14,631 bases of DNA from SIG622 sp045596605 (GCA_045596605.1 JAZOCR010000068.1:1-14631); one strand, 5' to 3'. Positions 7,340 to 13,994 are shown, numbered from the stretch's first letter. Notes: a model not told the origin generated them from the sequence alone. Program-made: numbers and translations.

Positions 7340-8138
7340 GATTTCACCGGCGGCATACAGACTTTCGGTGGAGAAAAACATTTTAAAGCGTAGATTGCAG
7401 GATGCTTTTGGAAAAGATAATTTTGCAGCAGAAAAAGGCAAAGAGCTTCTGCCTGTTATAATTTTTGAGCACAAGTCCCTTATAAGAAGGGTGCTTGGCG
7501 GTGTTGATATGCGGCTTCAGGAGAATAAGGCTGTTAATCTTTCTATTGCCGCTCCAAAGGTAAACGGGGTAATGATTCGTCCCGGTGAGATTTTCTCTTT
7601 CTGGAATTTGGTTGGCAGTCCGAAAAAATCAAAGGGATACAGAGAGGGACTTACCATTTCAAGCTCAAAGACAACGTCGGGTATTGGCGGTGGAATGTGT
7701 CAGTTTACAAATCTTATTCACTGGATGATACTTCATTCTCCGCTTGAAATTGTCGAGCATCATCACCACGACGGCTTTGACCTCTTTCCTGATTTTAACA
7801 GGAAAATCCCCTTTGGTACCGGAACTTCAATTATGTATAACTATCTTGACTACCGTTTCAAAAACACTACTGATAAAACCTTTCAGCTTATTACATACGT
7901 AAATGACACCCATCTTTGCGGCGAGCTTCGCTCGGTGGAGTCTTTGGACGTTGAATACAGCATAAAATCCGCAGACGAGCGCTTCGTGAGGGAAAACGGG
8001 GGTGTCTACCGTGAAGGAAAGGTTTACCGCTACTGTATTGATAAAAGCACGGGCGAGGAAATTTCGTGCCGGTGTATTCGTGAAAATTATGCAAAGGTTA
8101 TGTATGACACGGAGAATCTTATAATATTTGAAAAATAA
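7317..8138 (+). CDS. VanW-family protein
   Basis: This 273-residue protein matches VanW in length and motifs: MRLQENKAVNLSIAAPKVNG (65-84), IRPGEIFSFWNLVG, and the family core GGGMCQFTNLIHWMILHSPL (124-143). A histidine run (148-151) follows. VanW proteins are widespread in Bacillota and are named for the vanB vancomycin cluster, but their biochemical role is unresolved; a cell-envelope role is usually assumed. The frame is open further upstream to a start at 7161. I chose the ATG at 7317 because GCGAGG lies just before it, the length then matches VanW, and the longer version would add 52 residues read out of frame from the previous gene. It lacks a clear signal peptide. No van ligase or dehydrogenase is nearby, so resistance is not implied. 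Confidence 0.88.
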   Translation: MKRKLFCEISPAAYRLSVEKNILKRRLQDAFGKDNFAAEKGKELLPVIIFEHKSLIRRVLGGVDMRLQENKAVNLSIAAPKVNGVMIRPGEIFSFWNLVGSPKKSKGYREGLTISSSKTTSGIGGGMCQFTNLIHWMILHSPLEIVEHHHHDGFDLFPDFNRKIPFGTGTSIMYNYLDYRFKNTTDKTFQLITYVNDTHLCGELRSVESLDVEYSIKSADERFVRENGGVYREGKVYRYCIDKSTGEEISCRCIRENYAKVMYDTENLIIFEK

Positions 8139-8616
8139 TATTTGCAATATCAAAAATCTTTTCAGAGTTAAAGAAAGGAAAAAGCAAAATGGGTATTTTC
8201 AATTTTTTAATAAAAAATCCAAGCCGTCCTTAAAAGATGATATATTGACAGCAAGCAGATTTGTTGTAATTGCTTTTAACGCCTCCGGATACAAGGTTGA
8301 CGGAAGCATTGAAAGTCTTAAGGAAGTGGATAGATTCTTCGATGAACAATCCGGGCTCGACGGAATCTTAAGTAAGGATTTCGGCAGAAAGCTTTTTGCG
8401 ATAGGAGCATTTGTGGGAGAAGTTGCCATAAGCCATATTGGTGGCGAGTGGGTAACTGACGATAACGACCCCGAAGGTGAGATTAATGCATCTGTGAGGC
8501 TGAAGAACGGTATAATTTTTTATCCGATGCAAAGAGTGATGAAACGCTTTGCAAACGGGAGCGAAGACAGCATTTATCCATTTATTTATGCTTTGAAGAA
8601 TGATTATTGTAAATGA
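8128..8616 (+). CDS. Small protein of unknown function with an apparent 5' frameshift
   Basis: I do not recognise a named family. The body, from KPSLKDDILTASRF to the stop, looks like a real small globular protein. It has a repeated feel of short helices and a core of LFAIGAFVGEVAISHIGGEW, a pattern common in DUF proteins with an alpha/beta fold. As written, the frame opens at a TTG at 8128 with no good ribosome site. A better start is the ATG at 8189 with AAAGGAA ahead of it, but that frame reads MGIFNFLIKNPSRP and stops. Adding one base in the T6 (8203-8208) or A6 (8212-8217) run would give MGIFNFFNKKSKPSLKDD or MGIFNFLIKKSKPSLKDD, continuous with the body. This could be a sequencing error, slippage or a real mutation. 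It ends 23 bases before a terminator. Confidence 0.65.
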   Translation: MKNNICNIKNLFRVKERKKQNGYFQFFNKKSKPSLKDDILTASRFVVIAFNASGYKVDGSIESLKEVDRFFDEQSGLDGILSKDFGRKLFAIGAFVGEVAISHIGGEWVTDDNDPEGEINASVRLKNGIIFYPMQRVMKRFANGSEDSIYPFIYALKNDYCK

Positions 8617-8638
8617 TTTTTAATTTGTTTTGTTTTTT

Positions 8639-8672
8639 ATGACTGCTGCAATCTTTTGCGGCGGTCATTTTT
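8639..8672 (+). terminator. Intrinsic terminator of the trpB-vanW gene run
   Basis: A 13-bp stem (8639-8651 with 8656-8668, ATGACTGCTGCAA/TTGCGGCGGTCAT) contains two G-U pairs. The loop is TCTT and the tail is TTTTT. It follows the last gene of the run and is the first convincing terminator since base 87. Confidence 0.85.
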
Positions 8673-8695
8673 GTATAAAGAAAACCGTGCGATAG

Positions 8696-8740
8696 TGATA
8701 TGCACCTAAAAATGTGTCTGACTTTTTGGTGTGCATATCA
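8696..8740 (+). repeat. Imperfect long inverted repeat upstream of the nagA promoter
   Basis: A 10-bp perfect stem (TGATATGCAC 8696-8705 with GTGCATATCA 8731-8740) continues as 7 bp (8706-8712 with 8723-8729, one G-U), with one bulged T at 8730. The loop is TGTGTCTGAC. There is no T tract after it, so it is not a standard terminator. It lies about 80 bases before the nagA -35 box. It may be a small mobile palindrome or a regulatory structure. Confidence 0.55.
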
Positions 8741-8820
8741 AAAGCTGGTGGATATTTATTATTAAAGGTTCAAAATATTTCGGTGTTTTTATAAAATAGT
8801 TCGCAATTTCTCTTTATAAA

Positions 8821-8849
8821 TTGAATTTTATATTTAACTGTGGTACTAT
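8821..8849 (+). promoter_or_regulatory. Promoter of the nagA-kinase operon
   Basis: TTGAAT (8821-8826) is followed 17 bases later by TACTAT (8844-8849). The -10 is extended by TGG at 8841-8843. The expected start point is near 8856, giving a leader of about 40 bases. The rest of the 281-base gap contains only the previous terminator and the inverted repeat at 8696-8740. Confidence 0.65.
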
Positions 8850-8897
8850 AAAATCAGAAAAAACGTGATGTATTTTGAGATAAAGGGGAGAAAAGTA

Positions 8898-10049
8898 ATG
8901 AAGTGCATTATTAACGGAAAGCTTGTCTTACGTGACAGAGTTGCAGATGATTTAGCAATAGTTTTCGACAGTAAAATAGAAAGAATCGCAAATGTCAATG
9001 ATATTGACGCTTCAGATTATGAAGTTATCGACGCCTGCGGTAATTATGTTGCGCCGGGACTTATTGATATGCACATTCACGGCTACCTTGGCAAGGATGC
9101 TTCAGATGGAAGTGCGGATGATGTAAGGGTTATGGCACAGGGCATTATCAAAAACGGTGTTACTTCCTTTTGCCCTACCACAATGACAGTTTCAAAGGCG
9201 GAAATAGAGGCGGCCTTTGATGCTGTAAGACAGGTTAAAAATTCAAAAGAGTACTATGGCGCAAAAATTATAGGAGTAAACAGCGAGGGACCTTTTATAA
9301 ATCCGTCAAAGAAGGGTGCTCAGGCGCAGGAGCACATTTTGGCTCCCGATGCGGATTTTATAATAGAAAATTCCGATATAGTAAAGCTGTTTACAATAGC
9401 ACCTGAGGTTTCCGGTGCACTTTCTATGATAGAAAAGGTAAGTGAAAACACAGACGTACTTATTTCTATGGGGCATACGGCGGCAAGCTATGAGCAGGCG
9501 CTTGCAGGTATTGAAAAAGGCGTAAGAAATACTACTCATCTTTTTAATGCTATGACGGCACTCACTCACAGAAGCCCCGGTGTCGTAGGTGCGGCGCTTT
9601 CAAGCGATGCGGTGAGCACGGAGCTTATAGCCGATACCTTCCACGTGGACAAGGGTCTTTTCGGACTTATTGCAAAGATAAAGGGCGACAAGCTGTGCCT
9701 TATTACAGACTGCATAAGAGCAGGCGGTATGCCTGACGGCGACTATACCCTTGGCGGTCAGCCGGTACATAAAGAGGGAATCAAGTGTCTTATGCCTGAC
9801 GGAACTATCGCAGGCAGTGTACTACGGCTTAACGAAGCGGTTTATAACCTTTATGCGAATACAGACCTTGATATACACGAGGCGGTTGCCTGTGCAAGCC
9901 TTAATCCTGCAAAGGCTTTGGGTGTTGACGGTGAAATCGGATCGCTAAGGGCAGGAAAGCGTGCAGATATAATAATTACCGACGAAAAATTTGACGTACG
10001 TATGACAATCACAGACGGCGAAATAAGATATAAAGGAGAAGAAAAATGA
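8898..10049 (+). CDS. nagA: N-acetylglucosamine-6-phosphate deacetylase
   Basis: This 383-residue amidohydrolase removes the acetyl group from GlcNAc-6-phosphate to give glucosamine-6-phosphate, in amino-sugar use and cell-wall recycling. It shows the full NagA set: MHIHG (H59, H61), NSEGPFIN (metal ligand E130), GHTAAS (H193), HLFNAM (H214), DTFHVD (H249) and the catalytic Asp in ITDCIRAGG (D271). AGSVLRLNEAV and a small N-terminal beta domain that re-closes at the C terminus are also present. The frame is open to 8865, but I chose the ATG at 8898 because AGGGGAG lies seven bases before it and the mature NagA start (MKCIINGKLV) follows. Its stop overlaps the next gene as ATGA. No nagB (deaminase) is in the window, so glucosamine-6-phosphate must be handled elsewhere. 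Confidence 0.95.
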   Translation: MKCIINGKLVLRDRVADDLAIVFDSKIERIANVNDIDASDYEVIDACGNYVAPGLIDMHIHGYLGKDASDGSADDVRVMAQGIIKNGVTSFCPTTMTVSKAEIEAAFDAVRQVKNSKEYYGAKIIGVNSEGPFINPSKKGAQAQEHILAPDADFIIENSDIVKLFTIAPEVSGALSMIEKVSENTDVLISMGHTAASYEQALAGIEKGVRNTTHLFNAMTALTHRSPGVVGAALSSDAVSTELIADTFHVDKGLFGLIAKIKGDKLCLITDCIRAGGMPDGDYTLGGQPVHKEGIKCLMPDGTIAGSVLRLNEAVYNLYANTDLDIHEAVACASLNPAKALGVDGEIGSLRAGKRADIIITDEKFDVRMTITDGEIRYKGEEK

Positions 10050-11413
10050 TAGCAAAGCTTGAACCCGAGTTTATGCCTATGGTAAAGGTGATAAACGATT
10101 TTAAGGACGCAGTGGCAAAATCCCAGTCGCAGACGCTTCGTATCTGCACAGAAAGAAACGGCGGTCAGACGGCAGTTTACGACCTTGAAATTTTCAAGGA
10201 GAACACAGGTCACGACGTTGAAAACTATGAGATAGTTGAAAGAATTATCAAAACACTCCTCTGGGCAAAGGGTGGATATAAAGTATATATTGCCGGCTCA
10301 AAGTATATTTACGACCGCATTGCCGACGATTACAGAATTGGCGGTGCAAGAGAATTTGACTACAAGTTTATATCCCGTGTTTACGAGAGAGAATTTGAGG
10401 TCGTATACGTGGAAAGCGCCACTGATGCACCTGCTGAAAACGACGTATCTTCGCCGGTCGGACGTCACCTTGACGGCTGTCGTATCGGCTTTGACGCAGG
10501 TGGAAGCGACAGAAAAGTTTCTGCGGTTATTGACGGTGAAACGGTATATTCTGAAGAAGTGGTATGGTTCCCAAAGACTCAGTGTGACCCGAAGTATCAT
10601 TACGAGGGAATCCTCTCTGCTATGAAAACCGCAGCGTCTCATATGCCGAGAGTAGATGCGATTGGCGTTTCCAGTGCAGGTGTTTATATCGACAACAAAA
10701 TAATGGTTGCATCACTGTTCCTCAAGGTTTCAGACGAGGACTTTGAAAAGCACGTAAAAAATATGTATATCGACGTTGCAAAGGAGATCGGAAACGTTCC
10801 GGTTGAGGTTGCAAACGACGGTGACGTAACTGCACTTGCAGGTGCGATGTCCCTTGAGGACAACAACGTGCTTGGCGTTGCAATGGGTACAAGCGAGGCG
10901 GTTGGTTATGTAGATAAACGTGGAAACATCACCGGCTGGCTCAACGAGCTTGCTTTTGTTCCGGTTGACTTTAATAAAAACGCTATGGTTGACGAGTGGA
11001 GCGGAGACTATGGCTGCGGTGTAAAATACTTCTCACAGGATGCGGTTATAAAGCTTGCACCGAGAGCAGGTATTGAGCTTGATGAATCACTTTCTCCCGC
11101 CGAAAAGCTAAAGGTAGTTCAGGGACTTATGGAAAAGGACGACCCCCGTGCTGCTGACATTTACGAAACTATTGGTACATACTTCGGCTATACTATTGCT
11201 TACTATTCGATGTTCTACGACATAAAGCACGTTCTTATAATGGGCAGAGTTACAAGCGGTAAGGGCGGTACTATTCTTCTTGACAGAGCAAACGAGGTTC
11301 TTAAGACTGAGTTCCCTGAGCTTTCACAAAAGGTTCAGCTCCATATTCCCGATGAAAAGGCGAGAAGAGTAGGACAGTCGGTTGCGGCGGCAAGTCTTCC
11401 AAAAATAGGTTGA
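10046..11413 (+). CDS. ROK/ASKHA-fold sugar kinase-like protein with N-terminal extension
   Basis: This 455-residue protein has about 140 unrecognised N-terminal residues, then an ASKHA kinase fold. The phosphate-1 loop is RIGFDAGGSDRKVSAV (146-161). VSSAGVYIDNKI and a catalytic-type VANDGDVTALAGA (255-267, with N257-D258) follow. The phosphate-2 loop is GVAMGTSEAVG (277-287), and LIMGRVTSGKGG (398-408) is the late adenosine-type glycine segment. ROK proteins usually carry a CxCGxxGCxE zinc site; here the equivalent place reads YGCGVKYFSQDAV, so the site is lost. The ATGA overlap with nagA suggests it phosphorylates GlcNAc or a related sugar to feed NagA. It could instead be a sugar-sensing regulator, although no DNA-binding helix-turn-helix is seen. 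The N-terminal domain may dimerise or bind a second ligand. Confidence 0.7.
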   Translation: MIAKLEPEFMPMVKVINDFKDAVAKSQSQTLRICTERNGGQTAVYDLEIFKENTGHDVENYEIVERIIKTLLWAKGGYKVYIAGSKYIYDRIADDYRIGGAREFDYKFISRVYEREFEVVYVESATDAPAENDVSSPVGRHLDGCRIGFDAGGSDRKVSAVIDGETVYSEEVVWFPKTQCDPKYHYEGILSAMKTAASHMPRVDAIGVSSAGVYIDNKIMVASLFLKVSDEDFEKHVKNMYIDVAKEIGNVPVEVANDGDVTALAGAMSLEDNNVLGVAMGTSEAVGYVDKRGNITGWLNELAFVPVDFNKNAMVDEWSGDYGCGVKYFSQDAVIKLAPRAGIELDESLSPAEKLKVVQGLMEKDDPRAADIYETIGTYFGYTIAYYSMFYDIKHVLIMGRVTSGKGGTILLDRANEVLKTEFPELSQKVQLHIPDEKARRVGQSVAAASLPKIG

Positions 11414-11427
11414 TTATAGTTTGTCAT

Positions 11428-11466
11428 AATGCGGCAGATTTCAAAAATGAAATTTGTCGCATTTTT
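11428..11466 (+). terminator. Intrinsic terminator of the nagA operon
   Basis: A 16-bp stem (11428-11443 with 11448-11463, AATGCGGCAGATTTCA/TGAAATTTGTCGCATT) includes two G-U pairs and an AAAA loop. A TTT tail continues from the stem, which ends in TT. It is 14 bases after the kinase stop. Confidence 0.88.
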
Positions 11467-11478
11467 GTGCAGAAACAG

Positions 11479-11507
11479 TTGCAATTTTCATAAGCTTGTG
11501 ATATAAT
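11479..11507 (+). promoter_or_regulatory. Promoter of the small membrane protein gene
   Basis: TTGCAA (11479-11484) is separated by 17 bases from a perfect TATAAT (11502-11507). The -10 is extended by TGA at 11499-11501. The expected start point is near 11514, inside the inverted repeat that follows. Confidence 0.75.
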
Positions 11508-11509
11508 AT

Positions 11510-11551
11510 AGTAAATACATATTATGGTATTTACTTTGACCAAGGTCAGAG
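11510..11551 (+). promoter_or_regulatory. Two adjacent inverted repeats, candidate operator or leader hairpins
   Basis: The first repeat is AGTAAATAC (11510-11518) with GTATTTACT (11527-11535), a perfect 9-bp match around the predicted start point. The second is CTTTGACC (11534-11541) with GGTCAGAG (11544-11551), 8 bp with one T-G pair and a two-base AA centre. Both look like dyads that a dimeric regulator could bind, or leader RNA hairpins. No regulator gene is next to them. The assignment is inference. Confidence 0.4.
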
Positions 11552-11574
11552 AATTTTTCAAGGAGGTACGGAAA

Positions 11575-11817
11575 ATGGATATGCTTAAAAAATTTTGGCC
11601 TGTTGCCTTTAAGGTTAAGGAAAAGGACGTAGCGTCTCTCGTGGTACAGCTCATCATTTTAATTGTTGTATGTGCTGTTATCGGTATTTTAATTGGCGTT
11701 CTTGCAAAACTATGGATTATTGGAGTTATTTTCTCCATCATCGGTTCACTTATTGAGCTTTACAGCTTTATAGGCATAGTTCTTTGCGTTCTCAAGTTCC
11801 TCGGACTTGTAAAGTAA
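11575..11817 (+). CDS. Small two-TM membrane protein of unknown function
   Basis: This 80-residue protein begins with a soluble MDMLKKFWPVAFKVKEKDVA stretch. Two hydrophobic segments follow at about 22-46 and 48-75, joined by a very short turn near LAKLW. Both ends would face the same side of the membrane. I do not recognise a named family; small proteins of this type, with an N-terminal KFWP-like motif, appear common in gut Clostridia. The frame is open to 11524, but AGGAGG at 11561-11566, eight bases before the ATG at 11575, decides the start. It has its own promoter with nearby inverted repeats and is followed by a strong hairpin, so it is a one-gene unit. A stress or envelope role would be a guess. 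Confidence 0.75.
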   Translation: MDMLKKFWPVAFKVKEKDVASLVVQLIILIVVCAVIGILIGVLAKLWIIGVIFSIIGSLIELYSFIGIVLCVLKFLGLVK

Positions 11818-11837
11818 GGTTTTTCAGCGCCCGTCGC

Positions 11838-11873
11838 ACAGGCGTGATACTCTTAACGGAGTATCACGCCTGT
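11838..11873 (+). terminator. Strong hairpin, probable terminator of the 80-residue gene
   Basis: A 15-bp perfect stem (11838-11852 with 11859-11873, ACAGGCGTGATACTC/GAGTATCACGCCTGT) has a TTAACG loop. The tail TTATATTC is only weakly T-rich. Its position 20 bases after the stop fits termination. It also contains GTGATAC/GTATCAC, close to the spacer of the array that follows, so it may belong to that element. Confidence 0.55.
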
Positions 11874-12058
11874 TATATTCGCCTTTGGCGAGTGATATTG
11901 CTTCGCAGTGATATTTGGACTTCGTCCAAGCGATATTCGCTGCGCGAGTTAAAAGGGCGAATATAATATCACTGAAGCCATAGGCTTCAACATCACTTTT
12001 GCATAGCAAAAATATCACTCTTTGCGATAGCAAAGAATATCACTTTCATTTAGCAAAA
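11873..12058 (+). repeat. Mosaic hairpin array with inverted 9-base spacers
   Basis: The spacer AGTGATATT appears at 11891-11899, 11907-11915 and 11929-11937 (the last as AGCGATATT). Its inverse AATATCACT appears at 11965-11973, 11989-11997 (as AACATCACT), 12011-12019 and 12036-12044. Small hairpins fill the gaps, each with different sequence: CGCC-TTT-GGCG (11880-11890), TTGGAC-TTC-GTCCAA (11915-11929), TCGC-TGC-GCGA (11937-11947), GAAGCC-ATA-GGCTTC (11974-11988), TTTTGC-ATA-GCAAAA (11997-12011) and CTTTGC-GATA-GCAAAG (12020-12035). An 11-bp outer pairing joins 11873-11883 to 11956-11966. Left loops are TTT/TTC/TGC; right loops are ATA or GATA. Compensated arms with conserved spacers suggest a selected structured RNA or DNA, or a mobile palindromic element. 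Confidence 0.8.
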
Positions 12059-12100
12059 AAAGAGAGAACTTGATTGGTTACCCCACCTGGTTCTCTCTTT
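12059..12100 (+). terminator. Terminal hairpin closing the array
   Basis: An 11-bp perfect stem (AAAGAGAGAAC 12059-12069 with GTTCTCTCTTT 12090-12100) has a 20-base loop containing GGTTACC. The tail is CTATTTTATC. It looks like an intrinsic terminator, preceded by an A run as well, so it could work in either direction. From 12104 to 12248 I see no supported gene or element. Confidence 0.7.
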
Positions 12101-12248
12101 CTATTTTATCGCAAGTTTTGCATTTGTTTTGCAAATGCATCGGACGAAGCCAATAACTGTTTTGTTTCTGCGACAATGACATCACTCATACTGTGCGGCG
12201 GGTATTTACTTTTGACTGGTATATTTTGTATTTTTTGCGCTTTTACTG

Positions 12249-12276
12249 TTGACAAAAAACTATTTTGTGATATAAT
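12249..12276 (+). promoter_or_regulatory. Promoter of the histidine phosphatase/isomerase genes
   Basis: A perfect TTGACA (12249-12254) is separated by 16 bases from a perfect TATAAT (12271-12276), extended by TGA at 12268-12270. It is the best consensus promoter in the window. The start point should be near 12283, giving a leader of about 33 bases that ends in CGGAGGT. Confidence 0.85.
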
Positions 12277-12315
12277 TATTTCAAGGATAATTGTTTTATA
12301 AAACGGAGGTTTAAA

Positions 12316-13029
12316 ATGCTTTTCTTCTACATACGACACGGTGACCCTATATACGATCCCGATTCTCTTACTCCTCTTGGACTTGCACAGGCAGACGCAG
12401 CTGCAAAAAGACTTGCTCTTTATGGACTTGACAAAATTTATGCTTCAACATCAAACCGTGCACAGCTCACGGCAAAGCCTACCTGCGACCTTCTCAAGAT
12501 GGATATGGAGGTTCTTGACTTCTGTAACGAAAAATACACCTGGCAGCAGCTTACGGTTGACGCCCCCTGCGGGAAGGACTGGATGTTCCAGGATGAAGCT
12601 ACAAAGCTTTTCCTTGCTTCAAAGGAAATAAAGGACCTTGCTGATAAGTGGTACGATCACCCGGAAATCAAGCACTACAATTTTGAAAAGGGAATAGAGA
12701 GAATTTACACCGAGGGAGATAAGTTCTTTGAATCTCTTGGTTATGCTCACGAAAGAGGCACGGGTAAGTACAAAATACTTCACTCCAATAACGACAGAGT
12801 TGCACTGTTTGCGCATCAGGGCTTCGGACTTGCATTTCTTAGCTGTATTCTTGACATTCCTTATCCTGAATTTGTTAACCACTTTGATATGTGCCATTCG
12901 GGCATTACGGTTATCGAATTCTGCGAGCACGGTGAGTATGCTATTCCTAAAATTCTTACTCTTTCTTCAGATGCTCATCTTTACAGAGAGGGACTTCCCA
13001 CAAAATATGCCAACAAAATTTATTTTTAA
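12316..13029 (+). CDS. Histidine phosphatase family protein
   Basis: This 237-residue protein belongs to the phosphoglycerate mutase-like (histidine phosphatase) superfamily. It begins with YIRHGDP, in which H8 would carry the phosphate and R7 bind it. ASTSNRAQLTA (43-53, R48) is the second phosphate-binding region. The second catalytic His is H167 in ALFAHQGFGLAF, and a further His near the C terminus is H194 in MCHSG. The usual TPLGLAQA segment (19-26) is present. Members remove phosphate from varied small molecules in the cytoplasm; the substrate is unknown. CGGAGGT precedes the ATG. A TIM-barrel sugar isomerase-like gene follows 36 bases later with no terminator between, so the two probably share a transcript and perhaps a sugar-phosphate substrate. 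Confidence 0.88.
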   Translation: MLFFYIRHGDPIYDPDSLTPLGLAQADAAAKRLALYGLDKIYASTSNRAQLTAKPTCDLLKMDMEVLDFCNEKYTWQQLTVDAPCGKDWMFQDEATKLFLASKEIKDLADKWYDHPEIKHYNFEKGIERIYTEGDKFFESLGYAHERGTGKYKILHSNNDRVALFAHQGFGLAFLSCILDIPYPEFVNHFDMCHSGITVIEFCEHGEYAIPKILTLSSDAHLYREGLPTKYANKIYF

Positions 13030-13065
13030 TATAAGAATATTTTTTGGAAAGGTGATATAAAACTT

Positions 13066-13932
13066 ATGAAACTTTCACTTGAAGTACATTCGCTCAGAGC
13101 CAAAATGGGCGACCAGGCGGCGCTTGGTATGATAAAAGAAGCAGGCTTTGATGCATATGATTATTCTTTATATAATAATAACATAAAAAGAATGGTTGCC
13201 GCAGATGACTACGTGGAGCAGGCAAAGGCAGTAAGAGAATATGCTGACAGCCTTGGGCTTGTCTGCAACCAGACTCACGGCCCCTTTGATTTCAAATACA
13301 GTGATAAGCTTGATATGTCAAACGCGAATTTTGCAGGTATCGTACGCTCCCTTGAATTTGCATCAATTCTCGGCGCACCCAATATGGTGCTTCACGCAAT
13401 CAAGGAGCTTCCGGCAGGAGTAGATTTCTACGAGTACAACAGAAAATTCTACAAGAGCTTTGAGCCTTACTGCGAAAAGTTCGGAGTATGCATTTCCGTT
13501 GAAAATCTTTTCAGATATAACGTAGCTGAAAAGAGATATGACGGTGTGCTTTCCGACCCGAAGGTGCATCTTGCGTTCGTGGAAAGCCTCGAATCGCCTT
13601 GGTTTAATATCTGCGTTGATGTGGGACACTCAAATATTACGGGATACAACCCTGTGGAAGTTATAAGAGCTATGAACAAGGACATCCTTAAAGCTATCCA
13701 CATCCATGATAACGACAGCTTCTCTGACAGCCATATGCTTCCCTATACCGGCAACATCAACTGGAACGGCATAATGGATGCGCTCTACGAAATAGGCTAT
13801 ACCGGAGATTTCACCTTCGAGGTGCTTGGTGTTCTTGATAACGTTCACGCAAATATGGAGCTTATGCCTGCAACTATGAAATATACTGAAGCGATAGGCA
13901 GAAGTCTTATTGCAAAGTTTGAAAACAGATAA
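13066..13932 (+). CDS. Sugar phosphate isomerase/epimerase (xylose isomerase-like TIM barrel)
   Basis: This 288-residue protein has the length and pattern of the AP endonuclease 2/xylose isomerase-like TIM-barrel family. Likely metal ligands are H71 in QTHGPF, H110 in MVLHAI, E146 in SVENL, D185 and H188 in CVDVGHSN, H214 and D215 in IHIHDND, and E252 in FTFEVLG. These match the spacing seen in sugar epimerases and in endonuclease IV-fold proteins. It probably isomerises or epimerises a sugar or inositol derivative in the cytoplasm; the exact substrate cannot be read. AAAGGTGAT nine bases before the ATG supports the start. It is the last gene of a two-gene unit with the histidine phosphatase and ends 21 bases before a terminator. 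Confidence 0.88.
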   Translation: MKLSLEVHSLRAKMGDQAALGMIKEAGFDAYDYSLYNNNIKRMVAADDYVEQAKAVREYADSLGLVCNQTHGPFDFKYSDKLDMSNANFAGIVRSLEFASILGAPNMVLHAIKELPAGVDFYEYNRKFYKSFEPYCEKFGVCISVENLFRYNVAEKRYDGVLSDPKVHLAFVESLESPWFNICVDVGHSNITGYNPVEVIRAMNKDILKAIHIHDNDSFSDSHMLPYTGNINWNGIMDALYEIGYTGDFTFEVLGVLDNVHANMELMPATMKYTEAIGRSLIAKFENR

Positions 13933-13953
13933 AGGATTTTTCGGATAATAACA

Positions 13954-13994
13954 AAATTCCCTTGACACTGAAATGTCAGGGGAATTTGTGTTTT
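13954..13994. terminator. Bidirectional terminator between convergent genes
   Basis: A 14-bp stem (13954-13967 with 13974-13987, AAATTCCCTTGACA/TGTCAGGGGAATTT, one G-U) has a CTGAAA loop. On the plus strand it is followed by GTGTTTT. On the minus strand the tail is TGTTATTATCC. It lies between the isomerase gene and the convergent VanZ gene and probably serves both, although the T tract is poor on each side. Confidence 0.75.

Noticed and set aside
7317..8138. A vancomycin or glycopeptide resistance cluster (with VanZ at 13993-14445)
   Set aside because: No VanA/B ligase, VanH, VanX or VanRS is present, and VanW and VanZ homologues are common in Bacillota without resistance.
10236..10625. A 129-codon plus-strand frame inside the kinase gene
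   Set aside because: It overlaps the ASKHA fold in another frame, lacks a ribosome site and shows no domain pattern.
11873..12058. A CRISPR array
   Set aside because: The repeated unit is only 9 bases, inverts halfway, and the sequences between are hairpins rather than unique spacers. No cas gene is present.
12266..12276. A link between the array spacer and the GTGATATAAT sequences in two promoters
   Set aside because: GTGATATAAT is a common extended -10 form, so the shared GTGATAT is likely chance.
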